In this document: positions 37,099 through 47,508 of the stretch, in pieces
How the letters are laid out: the number at the start of each line of letters is the position of its first letter
Position numbering within the stretch: the stretch's first letter is position 1
Source: Bradyrhizobium sp. URHD0069
GTDB lineage: Bacteria; Pseudomonadota; Alphaproteobacteria; Rhizobiales; Xanthobacteraceae
NCBI RefSeq assembly: GCF_000701345.1
Contig: NZ_JNIJ01000005.1
Span: 227,605 to 291,604 of the forward strand
Reading direction: 5' to 3'
DNA: 64,000 bases
Made by a program: the position numbers and the translations under genes
Notes under the pieces: generated by a model
Databases searched by the model: none
What the model was told of the DNA's origin: nothing
The model's input: only the letters and a program-made list of their open reading frames with translations

Positions 37099-39057
37099 CT
37101 AGTTTGCCTTCGGCGCTTCCGCTGGCGCGCCGGCAGGCGCTGCCGCTTCGGGCACAGTGGCAGGCTTCAGTCCGCCGCCGGTGAAGCGTTCCAGCACCGA
37201 GCGCACCGCGTCGCGGGTCTTGCGATCCTTGACCGCATCCAGCAGCGGAGCGGAGGCCGGCGAACGCCGGATCAGGCTTTCGGGATCCGGGAAGATCAGC
37301 GGATCGTCCCACGGGCCTTGCACCACGAACGGCAGAACGAAGCCGGGTGCGGCATTCGCTGCCGAGGTCAGGCTGGCAACGCCCTTCATGTCGTATTCGC
37401 GCGACGGGACCGAGGCGGTCCCGGTCAGGGTGATACGCGCGGCGGGTCCTTCCACGCGAATATCCTCTGCAGTCGCGATACCGTCGCTGAATTTCACAGC
37501 GATGGTCAGGCTCTCGTAGGGCGTCGAGCCACTGCGGAAATTTCCGCCGCCGGACAGCGGCCGCCGTTCCAGCCGCTTCAGCAACTGCTCGACATTGAAG
37601 CCGGCGATCGCGCCGTCATGACCGCTCAACGTGGCGGTGCCGTCGAGCGACTGCGCCAGGCCGAACGGGCTCGAGCCCGACGCGACCAGTGACATGTTGA
37701 GATCGCCTCGGCCGGACAGTTTGGTGACGCCGAACAATTCGCTGGCGCAGGCTTGCAGATCGACGTCGGTGAACTGGAGCTGCGCCTTTATGTCGGCGAC
37801 AGCATCGGAGCGCGCGACCCCGAACGAGCCCTTGGCGATGCCGCCATACACCTGCGCCTCGCCCACGCTCAGCGCCAGCGCGCCGCCACGCAAATTGGCG
37901 CCGAACGCGGTGCGGCCGAGTTTGGTCGAGCCGACCGTCACCCTCGCCGCCGACAGGCGCATGTCGAGGTCGGTTGTAGACAGCGAATTCAAATCGAACA
38001 GTTGCCGGTTCCAGTCGCGCGCGCCGCTGGCGAGCAGGCGGAAGGTCGGGATATAGGGAGTGAAGTCGAGCGCGTCGGCGGCGAGTGTCGCCTGCAGCGT
38101 CTGGCGGCCGTTGTTGGCGTAGGTCATGACGCCTTCGGCGACGTTGCCGTCGAGTTCGACATTGACGTTGGTCAATGCGATCGACGGACCGACGATATTG
38201 GCGCGCGCCTTCAGCGCGAAGCGGCCGAACCCGCCGCGGCCCGGCGGCGGCTGGCCGGTCCAGCGCAAGGCGTTGCGCAACGACGCGCTGTCGATGGTTA
38301 GCGTGCCTTCCATCATCATGCTGGTGCGATTGGCGACGGTGCCGTCGAAAGCCAGTTTCAACGGGGCGCCTGCGAGCCGTGCCTTCAGCCCGGACCGCTC
38401 GCCCGACAGCGCCGCAACGAAATCGCTGGTGCTGATCGAGCCGTCGACACGCTCGCCGCGCCAGTCGAATTGCCCGGTCGCGGCAAAGGAACGCGAGATC
38501 GACGGCCAGGCCAGCGAAAGGTCGATATCGTCGAGCGTTTCGGAGACGCGATTGGCGGCATCTTCATAGCTTAGCAGGCCGTCCTGGATCCTGATTTCGG
38601 AGAACGACAGCGGGTTGTCGGCGCCGGGTTTCATGGTATGGGCAATGGTGTCGATGAACGGCGTCCAGTTGCTTTCGCCGTCGGCTTCGCGGACGACGCG
38701 GATATGCGGCCGCAACATCATGACATCGGCGATCTCGAATCGCTGCAGCAACAGCGGCAGCAAATGCAAATTCGCGGTCAGGACGTCGACGGCTAGGGCG
38801 GGGTCGGCGCTGCCGCCGCCCTTCAGCCCGACATCATGAAACGAGACGTAGCTTGTGGGAAAAACCGAAACGTCGATGCTGCCATTGACCACCAGTTCGA
38901 GGCCGGTCACGGCGCGGATTTGTGCCTCCACCGCCTGGCGCAGGGCGTCGCGGTCGAGGAACCAGGAGGTCGCGATCAGGCCGATCAGCGCCGCGCCGAG
39001 AACGGCCGCAATCGGCATCCCCAGGCGCTTCATTCCTTGGCCCATCGTCAATGACAT
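37099..39057 (-). CDS. AsmA-family protein
   Basis: 652 residues. An N-terminal transmembrane helix (about 12-30, MPIAAVLGAALIGLIATSWF) precedes the AsmA signature: RDALRQAVEAQIRAVTGLEL, then VNGSIDVSVFPTSYVSFHDV, with the rest rich in beta structure. AsmA-like proteins lie in the inner membrane and periplasm and shape phospholipid or outer-membrane assembly. The ATG at 39057 places the helix at the true N-terminus. The last 20 residues are Ala/Pro-rich. Confidence 0.82.
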   Translation of the reverse strand: MSLTMGQGMKRLGMPIAAVLGAALIGLIATSWFLDRDALRQAVEAQIRAVTGLELVVNGSIDVSVFPTSYVSFHDVGLKGGGSADPALAVDVLTANLHLLPLLLQRFEIADVMMLRPHIRVVREADGESNWTPFIDTIAHTMKPGADNPLSFSEIRIQDGLLSYEDAANRVSETLDDIDLSLAWPSISRSFAATGQFDWRGERVDGSISTSDFVAALSGERSGLKARLAGAPLKLAFDGTVANRTSMMMEGTLTIDSASLRNALRWTGQPPPGRGGFGRFALKARANIVGPSIALTNVNVELDGNVAEGVMTYANNGRQTLQATLAADALDFTPYIPTFRLLASGARDWNRQLFDLNSLSTTDLDMRLSAARVTVGSTKLGRTAFGANLRGGALALSVGEAQVYGGIAKGSFGVARSDAVADIKAQLQFTDVDLQACASELFGVTKLSGRGDLNMSLVASGSSPFGLAQSLDGTATLSGHDGAIAGFNVEQLLKRLERRPLSGGGNFRSGSTPYESLTIAVKFSDGIATAEDIRVEGPAARITLTGTASVPSREYDMKGVASLTSAANAAPGFVLPFVVQGPWDDPLIFPDPESLIRRSPASAPLLDAVKDRKTRDAVRSVLERFTGGGLKPATVPEAAAPAGAPAEAPKAN

Positions 39058-39429
39058 ATTCAGGTCGGTTGGTGTCGGTCGCTGTTGAACTAAAGGGCGG
39101 GCGGTGCACCGACCGAACTCGGGTTTACCCGAACTCGGCAAATATGTCCTTATCCAAATCGGCAACGGGCGACTTGAATGGCGCCCCTGCCAACGCCGGC
39201 AACTTGATGGGTTTTCTTGACGCTTTCAAGGCCGGTTTCCGGGCGGTTCCATAGCAAGGTGGCCGTCCGGATAGCATGGAAGAGCTGTTCATAGGGCTGT
39301 CCGTTGCGCTTCCCGGTCCGGAAGCTCGACCGCTGATGGGAGTCCAGACGAAGAAATTCGTGCCTGCCCGGTCGAAAATTGCTAGCGTAGCCATATTGCG
39401 CAGCGTTGATGTTGATTAAGGCCATTTTC

Positions 39430-41385
39430 ATGTCTCCGATTTCAACCGCTACTTTGAGATGCCTAACATCGGCAGCCTTGCTCGCGACATCCGCGCCCGC
39501 GGCATTCGCACTCACCCAGGAAGCCGCGCTCGAAAGCTGCAGGATGAGCGTCGGAAAGCCGATCGTTCAGAGCTGCATGAGAGCCGCGGGCGGCCCGGCA
39601 AATCTCGAAGCATGTCGCGCCAAGGCCAAGCCGCAGGTCCGCGCCTGCGTGATGGCCGCGCTCAACGCCGCCAATGGACGCGCCAACGTCGCCGTTGCGA
39701 TTCCTACCGAGGCTGCGCCAAAAACGCCCGGGGCCAGTGCGCTGCCGGCTGGATTTGTCGCCCCGCCGCGGACGATTACCGACATCACTGCGATTTTGGA
39801 CAGCGAGAAGCCCGACCTCAAGACAATCGAAGAGCTGAAGGCCGAGGCGGATGCCAATCCGACGGGCAAAGAATCGCGAGAGGATCTTGCGCAGTTCTAT
39901 TTCGATCGCGGCAACGCCCGGGCCCAGCTTGGCCGGCTAGCCGACAGCCTCGCCGATGCCAACAAGGCAATCGAAGTCGGCCGCGGCGCTGTCACCGCTA
40001 ACATGATGGGACGGCTGATCCAGCTTGCCGCAAATCAGTATTCGGCCGCTGGCGATCCGAAGAAGGCGTTCGATCTGTTCCAGCGCCAGCTTCGCGAAGT
40101 CGCCACTCAGAAGGGCGCCAAGGGATACCTGTTCGGCGCCAACCGTCAGATCGCTGGCATGCTGATACAGATGGGCGATATCGCCCAGGCGGAGGCCTAT
40201 CTTCGCCGTAGCCAACCGCTGATTCAGGAATCCCGGACCAGCGGGCATCCGGCATGGCGATCGTCCTACAACACCAACGGCCAGAACTGGGAGGCGGAAA
40301 TCGAACTCGGCCGCGCCATGATTTTCGAAGCGCGCGGCCAATTCCGCGATGCGGAGGCATCCTACAGGCTGGGCGAACAGCGCAAGCGGGCAGGAATCAA
40401 GGGGCTGTTGGGTTCCGAGAATCCACCCTCCGAATCCAGCCTGCTGCAGGGCGTCGATTTTACGATAGTGAGTCAGGCCCGGATGAAGGCACGGCAGGGG
40501 CGGCTTGCGGAAGCCGAAGTCGATGCGCGCCGCGCGCTGTTGTCGCGGCTGAAGGATCAGGGCAAGTACAATCCTACTACCCCGCGCTTCATCATGGGAC
40601 TGGCTGATATCCTGGTGGAGCAGGGCCGTTACGCGGAAGCCGAACAGCTCGCGCGAGTGTGCCTCGAGATCAACCGCACGGTCGGCGTACCCGACGATTC
40701 GCTGTCCACGGTTCAGTTGTTGTCGCAACTCGGCGGCATCCTGAATTTGCAGCGCAAGGGCCCCGAGGCCATCACGGTCTACGCGCAGATCGACAAGGCG
40801 ATCGCAAATTGGGAGCCGGCGCGGCGTCAGTCTTTCGAACTCAATGGCTCGCGCATTTTCTCGCTCTACGCGTCCGGTCAGGTCGAAGCCGGCATTGCGG
40901 CGGCAGAACAGCTTGTGAAGAAGCAACTCGCACGGGTCGGCGAAAGTCATTTCGATACCGCCTCGGCGCGCGGCACGCTCGCCATCGGGCTGATGCGGGC
41001 CGGCCGCGATGCCGATGCGATTCGCGAATTCAAGGCGGCGATCCCGGTCCTGATGTCATCGTCGCGCGAGAACGCCGACGACGAAAATACCACGGGGGTC
41101 GCCGCGCGCAGCCAGCGGCTTCAGGGCATCGTCGAGGCTTACTTCACGATGCTGGCGCGGGACAAGAATTCGGACAGCGACATTGGCGCCGAAACATTCA
41201 GCCTCGCGGATTCAATTCGCGGGCGCTCGGTACAGCAGGCGCTGGCGGCCTCCAGCGCGCGCGCGGCCGCCGCCGATCCCGCGCTCGCGGAATTGGTGCG
41301 CAAAGAGCAGGATCTTGCCAAGCAGGTGAACGCACATCGGAACGCTGAACAATGTGCTGTCGCTGTCATCGGCGGAGCGCGATGA
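39430..41385 (+). pseudogene. Secreted TPR-CHAT protein, 5' part (signal peptide and TPR region)
   Basis: This is the first of two out-of-frame pieces of one gene; the rest is at 41354-42805. A signal peptide (about 1-28, cleaving after SAPAAFA) is followed by a Cys-rich segment, then TPR-type helical repeats to about 640. The frame runs on sensibly to EQDLAKQVNA and then changes phase between 41331 and 41341, ending at TGA 41385. A single-base insertion or two-base deletion explains it: the next frame continues IGTLNNVLSLSSAERDEKG. CHAT domains are caspase-like proteases. Whether the break is real or an assembly error cannot be seen here. Confidence 0.78.
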
Positions 41386-42805
41386 GAAGGGCGTTCAGGC
41401 CATCAACGCCTCGATCAACACGTTGCGTGCCGAACGCAACAAGGCGAGGCAGGAGATCAGCCAGCGATTTCCCGCCTATGCCGATCTGGTCTCGCCCAAG
41501 CCTCCGTCGGTTGATCAGATAAGGGCAACGCTTGCCGATGGCGAGGCAATGCTCTCTTTCTATTTCGGGCAAACCGGCAGTTTCGTCTGGGCTGTTCCGA
41601 AGAATGGCCGGGTGGCGTTCGCCACGATCAAGGCAACCAGCGGAGAAATCGAAAGCAAGGTGCGCAAGCTGCGCGAAGCTTTGGAGCCGCAAGCCGCGAT
41701 GATTTCCGACATCCCAGCATTCGATCTCAAGCTGGCTTATGAGCTTTACTCGCTCCTTTTGCAGCCGGTGGAAAGCGGCTGGAAGCCGGCAAAGAATCTG
41801 ATCGTGGTCACCAACGGCGCGCTGGGCCTGTTGCCGCTGTCGCTGTTGCCGACCGCGCCGGCCGAAGTCCGCAGCGATGACGATCCGCTGTTTTCCGGCT
41901 ACCGCAGCGTACCGTGGCTGGCGCGCACCCATGCCGTGACCACGGTCCCTTCCGCGGCGGCATTGCGCACGCTCCGGCAATTGCCCCCCGGCAAGCCGAA
42001 CCGCGGCGAACTGATCGCATTCGGCGATCCGTATTTTAGCCAGGAACAGGAAGCCGACGCCGCCGGCGAAAAGGTCAAGCTCGCGGACGCCGGCGGCAAC
42101 CTCACGCGAGGGCTGCCGTTGAAGCGGCGCAACGCGGTGAAACTCGAAGGTGTCGACAGCGCGGAACTGGCAATGTTGCCGCGTCTTCCCGATACGGCCG
42201 ATGAACTGACATCGATCGCGCTGGCGTTGCAGGCCGATCCGTCCAAGGTCTTGAACCTCGGCAAGCAGGCCAGCGAACAGTCGGTCAAGACCATGAACCT
42301 TTCAGGGTTCAAAGTTCTGGCATTCGCAACGCACGGCCTCGTTCCCGGCGAGTTGAATGGCTTGACGCAGCCGGCGCTGGCGCTGTCCGCGCCTGCCGTG
42401 ACCGGCGGCGAGGGCGATGGCCTCCTGACCATGGAGGAAATCCTGGGGCTCAAGCTCGACGCCGATTGGGTGGTGCTGTCGGCGTGCAACACGGGCGCGG
42501 GAGCCGGCGCCGGCGCCGAAGCCGCATCGGGACTTGGTCGGGCGTTCTTCTACGCGGGCACCCGCGCTCTGCTCGTGACCAACTGGTCGGTTCACTCGCA
42601 GTCGGCGCGTGAACTGGTCACCGATCTTTTCAAGCGGCAGGCGGACGATACCAAACTGACGCGCGGCGAGGCCATGCGCCAGGCCATGATGGCGCTCGTC
42701 GACGGCCCCGGCTACGCCGGCGCCGACGGCAAGACCGAGTTCGCCTATGCCCATCCGTTGTTCTGGGCGCCCTATTCCATCATCGGGGATGGCGGCGTCC
42801 GTTAA
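41354..42805 (+). pseudogene. Secreted TPR-CHAT protein, 3' part (CHAT protease domain)
   Basis: This is the second piece of the gene that begins at 39430, in the +1 frame. Numbered from codon 41354, the CHAT fold shows the catalytic His in AFATHGLVPGE (His327) and Cys in VLSACNTGAG (Cys378), so the active-site dyad is preserved. CHAT domains are relatives of caspases and separases. The domain ends with the usual HPLFWAPYSIIGDGG. No ribosome site precedes 41354, so independent translation is unlikely. An intact version would be a periplasmic or exported protease with TPR substrate recognition. Confidence 0.8.
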
Positions 42806-42833
42806 GTCTTTGAGTTTTGAGACGGGGAAAATA

Positions 42834-43273
42834 ATGATTATGCGAATTTTCTGCACATTGCAGCCGTGTTCACTCCGCCGGACTGCGCTTATGCGGCACA
42901 GGTTCTAATCACCGACGAAGAAGCCAAGCTGCCACCGCCGAAGGGCGCCATCGCGACCGACCGACGAGGGATTCTGCGAGGACCAAAGGTCGATTTCGTG
43001 ACCGCCGCCGAACCGGTCCGATCGCCGATGCGTTTTCAAATCAGGTTCGAGTCCTATGGCGGCGCCAAGGTCGATCCGGATTCGGTCAAGGTCACCTATC
43101 TCAGGACCCCGAACGTCGACCTTACTCCGCGCGTAAAGGCCTTTGTGCAGCCGACCGGTATCGATATTCCGGATGTGCAGTTACCCGCGGGCGATCATAT
43201 GGTTCGGGTCGATATCAAGGATTCGGACGGGCGCGTCGGCAGCACAAGCTTTGTCCTGAAGATTGCCCCCTAG
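42834..43273 (+). pseudogene. Small exported protein with frameshifted signal peptide
   Basis: The C-terminal 125 or so residues (AQVLITDEEAKLPPP onward) look like an intact, beta-rich periplasmic protein that I do not recognise. The ATG at 42834 reads MIMRIFCTL and then loses phase. Adding one base near 42860 would continue AAVFTPPDCAYA and complete a signal peptide. A GTG at 42866 could start the rest without a signal. The gene lies 28 bp after the CHAT gene and is probably co-transcribed with it. Confidence 0.7.
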
Positions 43274-43283
43274 GACGACGTCG

Positions 43284-43487
43284 ATGATGTGTCCGTTCTG
43301 CCGAGAAGAAAACGATGCCGGGGCGCTGGCCTGCGTTTCCTGTTCGCGCGATATCGCCATTCCGGGATCCTTGAAGGCCGAACGTGACGACCTCATTCGC
43401 AAGTGCGACCTTCTGCGAGACGAATTGATGCAGGCCAAGGGTGAGCTCGAGAGAGCGAGGCGCGACAAGAAGCGTCGATCAGCCTGA
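43284..43487 (+). CDS. Zinc-ribbon coiled-coil protein
   Basis: 67 residues. The N-terminus MMCPFCREENDAGALACVSC is a treble-clef zinc ribbon with two CxxC-type pairs, followed by a long charged coiled coil (LIRKCDLLRDELMQAKGELE). It has no membrane segment. AGGA lies eight bases before the ATG. Its stop overlaps the next start (TGATG), so the two are coupled. It is a likely protein-interaction adaptor. Confidence 0.78.
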   Translation: MMCPFCREENDAGALACVSCSRDIAIPGSLKAERDDLIRKCDLLRDELMQAKGELERARRDKKRRSA

Positions 43488-44254
43488 TGGAGTGCCCATT
43501 CTGCGCCGAGACCATCAAGGATGAAGCCATTGTATGCAAGCATTGCTCGCGCGACCTCCGCGTCGTCCGTCCGGTCATCCATGAGGTGCAAGAAATTGTC
43601 GCGGAGATGGACAGGCTGCGCCGGGAGCTTGGCCGGATAAACGCAAGGCTTGAGCGGATCAAATATCCGGTCCACTACTTCGTCGCACACACGATCGGGT
43701 ATGTGCTTGTCCCGATCGTCCTGCTCTTAGCGGCTCATATCCTGGTCACGATCGTATTCGACGCGAATCCGCTCTATCTGCGGCTGGCATCCGTCATCAT
43801 TCCGGTTCCCTTTGGACTGGTGCTTTATGCCCGTCAAAACGCCGGATTCCGCGGCGCTATTCTTCTCGGAGCGCTGATCGCGATCCTCGCCGTGATCAGC
43901 ATGCTGACGGTGACCGGTTTCAATGACAACGTTCCGATCGTTCCGGGTCCGTGGATCGAATGGCGCGAAGTCATCGAGTATTCGGCCAGCATTACACTCG
44001 CACTCGTCACCGGTAACATTATCGGCTTTCTGATTTTGGACGTCTTGCCGAAGACGATGGCTCAGGGCGGCAAGCCCAATGCGCTGGCTTATTCGATCGC
44101 AAGGCTGCTCGGGCAGCATGTCGGCGAGGAACAGCTGCGCCGGCGCGCACGCATCATTCAGGACCTGCTTGTCACGGTCGGGCCGGTGGCAGGCGTTGCG
44201 GCGACGGCAGCCGGCTCTGTCTATGCCGGCCTCAAAGGCGTTTTTGGCTGGTGA
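43487..44254 (+). CDS. Zinc-ribbon integral membrane protein
   Basis: 255 residues. An N-terminal zinc ribbon (MECPFCAETIKDEAIVCKHC) resembles that of the preceding protein, followed by a short coiled coil (about 38-62) and four transmembrane helices (about 70-90, 98-115, 125-142 and 168-190). The C-terminal 60 residues are amphipathic. The linked pair of zinc ribbons and the upstream CHAT protease suggest one membrane-associated system. The function is unknown. Confidence 0.78.
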   Translation: MECPFCAETIKDEAIVCKHCSRDLRVVRPVIHEVQEIVAEMDRLRRELGRINARLERIKYPVHYFVAHTIGYVLVPIVLLLAAHILVTIVFDANPLYLRLASVIIPVPFGLVLYARQNAGFRGAILLGALIAILAVISMLTVTGFNDNVPIVPGPWIEWREVIEYSASITLALVTGNIIGFLILDVLPKTMAQGGKPNALAYSIARLLGQHVGEEQLRRRARIIQDLLVTVGPVAGVAATAAGSVYAGLKGVFGW

Positions 44255-44339
44255 GAACATTGACGCACTGCGAAGATTTCGCCTAATAATCCCCCGATAC
44301 GCGGGCCGTCAGCGCCTCCCTCCCATCAGGTCGCATTTC

Positions 44340-45077
44340 ATGAAAAAGGTCTACCCCGACGCCAAATCGGCACTCGACGGCATTCTCAGGGACGGCATGA
44401 TGATCATGTCCGGCGGCTTCGGCCTGTGCGGCATCGCCGAGATCTTGTCGGACGCGATCCGCGAATCCGGCGTCAAAAACCTGACCGTGGTCTCCAACAA
44501 TGCCGGCGTCGACGGAATCGGATTGAGCCGGTTGCTCGAGACGCGGCAGATCAAGAAGATGATCTCGTCCTATGTCGGCGAGAACAAGCTGTTCGCCCAG
44601 CAGTTCCTCGCCGGCGAACTGGAGCTTGAATTCGCGCCGCAGGGCACGCTGGCCGAGCGCATCCGCGCCGGCGGCGCGGGCATCCCGGCGTTCTACACCA
44701 AGACCGGCGTCGGCACCCTGATCGCCGAAGGCAAGGAAGTGAAGGAATTCGACGGCGAGAAGTACCTCATGGAGCGCGGCCTGTTCGGCGATCTCGCCAT
44801 CGTCCACGCCTGGAAGGGCGATACCGCCGGCAATCTCGTCTACCGCAAGACCGCGCGCAATTTTAACCCGATGATGGCGACGGCGGCGAAAATCACCATC
44901 GCCGAAGTCGAGCACCTGGTGCCGGCCGGCGAAATCGATCCCGATCACATCCACACGCCGGGGGTCTTCGTGAAGCGCATCATCGAGGTCGGCACGGCGA
45001 ACAAGCGGATCGAGCAACGTACCACGCGCAAGCGCCCCGAAGCGGCCGCCGCGGCAGCAACCGGAGTAGAAGTCTGA
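44340..45077 (+). CDS. scoA: 3-oxoacid CoA-transferase subunit A
   Basis: 245 residues starting [16 protein letters not shown], with the CoA-transferase family 1 alpha signature ([15 protein letters not shown] and the downstream [10 protein letters not shown]). With subunit B it transfers CoA from succinyl-CoA to acetoacetate or related acids in ketone-body use. The ATG at 44340 is the family start. Its last base overlaps the scoB start (TGATG). Confidence 0.93.
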   Translation: MKKVYPDAKSALDGILRDGMMIMSGGFGLCGIAEILSDAIRESGVKNLTVVSNNAGVDGIGLSRLLETRQIKKMISSYVGENKLFAQQFLAGELELEFAPQGTLAERIRAGGAGIPAFYTKTGVGTLIAEGKEVKEFDGEKYLMERGLFGDLAIVHAWKGDTAGNLVYRKTARNFNPMMATAAKITIAEVEHLVPAGEIDPDHIHTPGVFVKRIIEVGTANKRIEQRTTRKRPEAAAAAATGVEV

Positions 45078-45727
45078 TGGCCTGGACCCGCGAACAAATG
45101 GCTGCCCGCGCCGCGAAGGAATTGCGCGACGGATATTACGTCAATCTCGGCATCGGCATTCCGACGCTGGTATCGAACTACATCCCCGAGGGCATGGATG
45201 TTGTGCTGCAGAGCGAGAACGGCATGCTCGGCATGGGGCCTTTTCCCTATGAAGGGGAGGAAGACCCCGACCTGATCAACGCCGGCAAGCAGACCGTCAC
45301 CGAATTGCCGAGCACCAGCTATTTCTCCAGCGCCGATTCGTTCGCCATGGTGCGCGGCGGCCATATCGACCTGTCGATCCTCGGCGCGATGCAGGTGGCG
45401 CAGAACGGCGATCTCGCCAACTGGATGATCCCAGGCAAAATGGTGAAAGGCATGGGCGGCGCGATGGATCTGGTCGCGGGCGTCAAGCGCGTCGTCGTGG
45501 TGATGGAGCATTCCGCCAAGGACGGCCCGAAGCTTTTGAAGAAATGCGGCCTGCCGCTGACCGGCGAGCGGGTGGTCGACATGGTGGTGACCGATCTTGC
45601 GGTATTCACCATCGACAAGCACGGCAAGGATGGCATGGCGCTGGTCGAGCTCGCCGACGGCGTCACGCTCGACGAAGTGAAGGCGAAGACCGAAGCCGAG
45701 TTCCGCGTCGCGCTGAAAAACGCTTGA
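45077..45727 (+). CDS. scoB: 3-oxoacid CoA-transferase subunit B
   Basis: 216 residues. The catalytic Glu lies in [12 protein letters not shown] (about residue 51), the residue that forms the glutamyl-CoA intermediate. It is coupled to scoA by a one-base overlap and converges on the iron-type transporter operon 44 bp away. Confidence 0.93.
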   Translation: MAWTREQMAARAAKELRDGYYVNLGIGIPTLVSNYIPEGMDVVLQSENGMLGMGPFPYEGEEDPDLINAGKQTVTELPSTSYFSSADSFAMVRGGHIDLSILGAMQVAQNGDLANWMIPGKMVKGMGGAMDLVAGVKRVVVVMEHSAKDGPKLLKKCGLPLTGERVVDMVVTDLAVFTIDKHGKDGMALVELADGVTLDEVKAKTEAEFRVALKNA

Positions 45728-45770
45728 ACGACACGCGGTTGATCGTCGGGACGGCAGTTGCGGCGTGAAG

Positions 45771-47435
45771 CTACGCCGGGCCTTTCGGAATATCTGAAAA
45801 CCGCGTCAACCATGCCACCGGGCCGATGCTTGCGGCAACGATCAGCAATGCCGCGAGCGCACCTTCCTCGAAGCTGCCGCGGCTTGCGAACTGGTAGATC
45901 GAGGTCGCCAGCGTTTCGACATTCAGCGGCCGCAGCAGCAGCGTCGCCGGCAGTTCCTTCAGGCAATCCACGAACACGATGATTACCGCGCCGAGCATCG
46001 CCGGCCGCAGCAGCGGCAGATGTATCAGCCGCATCGTCATCCCCTGGCCGGCGCCGGCGGCGCGCGCGCTGTCGTCGTAATCGTGCGGAATCCGTTCGAA
46101 CCCGGCCTTGATGAGCCCGGTCGGCACCGCCAGAAACCGGATCACATAGGCGATCACCACCGCAGCGCCCGAGCCGACCACGATCAGTCCCGGCAGCGGA
46201 CCTCCCATCCATCGGGCGAGCGTGTTCAGCCCATTGTCGATGGCCAGAACCGGCGCGAGCAGGCCAAGCGCCAGCACCAAACCGGGCAGCGCGTAACCGG
46301 TTTGCGAAATGTTCATCGCGATCGATCGCAAGGCATTCGGCCGCCAGCGACAGGCGAGAACGGTCGCGAAGCCGAGCAGCAGTGCGATCGCCGTGGCAAG
46401 GGTCGCAAATGCGACCGAGTTGAACGCGTCGCGCCACAGCGACATGTCGAAATTGGTCAACAGCCCGCGCTTGAAACTCTGCTGCACCAGAAAAAGCAGC
46501 GGCACGAAAAACCCGATCAGCACCGGCAGCAGGCACACCGCGAATGCCCACCAGCCCTTGATGCCGCTCAACAGGGTTCGCTGCGTCAGTCGCGGGCTTT
46601 CGGCGGAAAATTCCGTCGCAGCGTTGCGGCGGCCGTAACGTTCGATTGCGATCAGGCCGGCAACGATCGCCAGCATGAAGCACGAAAGCTGGGCGGCGCC
46701 AGCCAGGCTTCCGCGATTGAGCCAGGTCGTGAAGACCGATACCGTGAGCGTACGGACGCCAAGATATTCGCTGGCGCCGATATCGTTCAGCGTTTCCAGC
46801 GATACCAGCGCGACGCCCACCGCCAGTGCCGGCCGGGCCATTGGCAGCGAGACCCGCCAGAACACGCTCCAGCTGTTGGCGCCGAGAGTCCTCGCGGCCT
46901 CGCTGAATTCCGCGCTTTGAAACTGAAACATCGATCGCGCCGACAGGTAGACATAAGGATACAGCACGAAGCCGATCACAACGATCGCGCCCGGCATCGA
47001 GCGCAGATTGGGAAGCGCCAGCACCACATCGCGCATCGGAAACCAGACCGCGAGGGTGCGGTGGACCAGGCCCAGCGGCTCGAACAGGTCGGCGTAGACG
47101 TAGGCGGCCATATAGGTGGGGATCGCCAGCGGTAACGGCATCAGCCATACCATCATCCGGCGGCCGCGAAAATCGTACAGCGAGATCAGCCACGCGGTGC
47201 CGGCGCCGATCAAGAGCGCGAGTGCGCTGACCCCGCCCAGCAGCAGCGCGGTCTCGAGGATCGCAAGCGGCAGCACGTAGTCAATGAGATGCCGCCAGAC
47301 ATCTGCCGCGGGCTGCATCGCGAGTGAGATGGTCGAGATGACGGGAGCGGCGACAAGGATCGCGGTCGCGACCGCGATTGCCGCCACGACCCGTCCAGCG
47401 CGCGTGGCGCGGCTCACGCGAGGACGCGTTTTCAT
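45771..47435 (-). CDS. Iron(III)-type ABC transporter permease (FbpB-like, fused)
   Basis: 554 residues, about twelve transmembrane helices: two permease halves in one chain, the normal FbpB/SfuB layout. Two EAA-type loops are visible (SEAARTLGANSWSVFWRVSLP and DSARAAGAGQGMTMRLIHLPLL). It would form the channel for Fe3+ or a similar ligand with the binding protein upstream. An ATPase gene is absent from both sides. I use the ATG at 47435, just after a run of positive residues. Confidence 0.87.
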   Translation of the reverse strand: MKTRPRVSRATRAGRVVAAIAVATAILVAAPVISTISLAMQPAADVWRHLIDYVLPLAILETALLLGGVSALALLIGAGTAWLISLYDFRGRRMMVWLMPLPLAIPTYMAAYVYADLFEPLGLVHRTLAVWFPMRDVVLALPNLRSMPGAIVVIGFVLYPYVYLSARSMFQFQSAEFSEAARTLGANSWSVFWRVSLPMARPALAVGVALVSLETLNDIGASEYLGVRTLTVSVFTTWLNRGSLAGAAQLSCFMLAIVAGLIAIERYGRRNAATEFSAESPRLTQRTLLSGIKGWWAFAVCLLPVLIGFFVPLLFLVQQSFKRGLLTNFDMSLWRDAFNSVAFATLATAIALLLGFATVLACRWRPNALRSIAMNISQTGYALPGLVLALGLLAPVLAIDNGLNTLARWMGGPLPGLIVVGSGAAVVIAYVIRFLAVPTGLIKAGFERIPHDYDDSARAAGAGQGMTMRLIHLPLLRPAMLGAVIIVFVDCLKELPATLLLRPLNVETLATSIYQFASRGSFEEGALAALLIVAASIGPVAWLTRFSDIPKGPA

Positions 47436-47508
47436 GAAGTTGGAAAGCCACGCGACCTCTTTCCACTCCCACGAGAGGGAGCGGGAAGCAGGCAAGCGCC
47501 GGGAACGA

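Noticed and set aside
45319..47193. A 624-residue frame overlapping scoB and the iron-type permease
   Set aside because: It crosses two unrelated genes and has no domain; the other frames carry clear family signatures.
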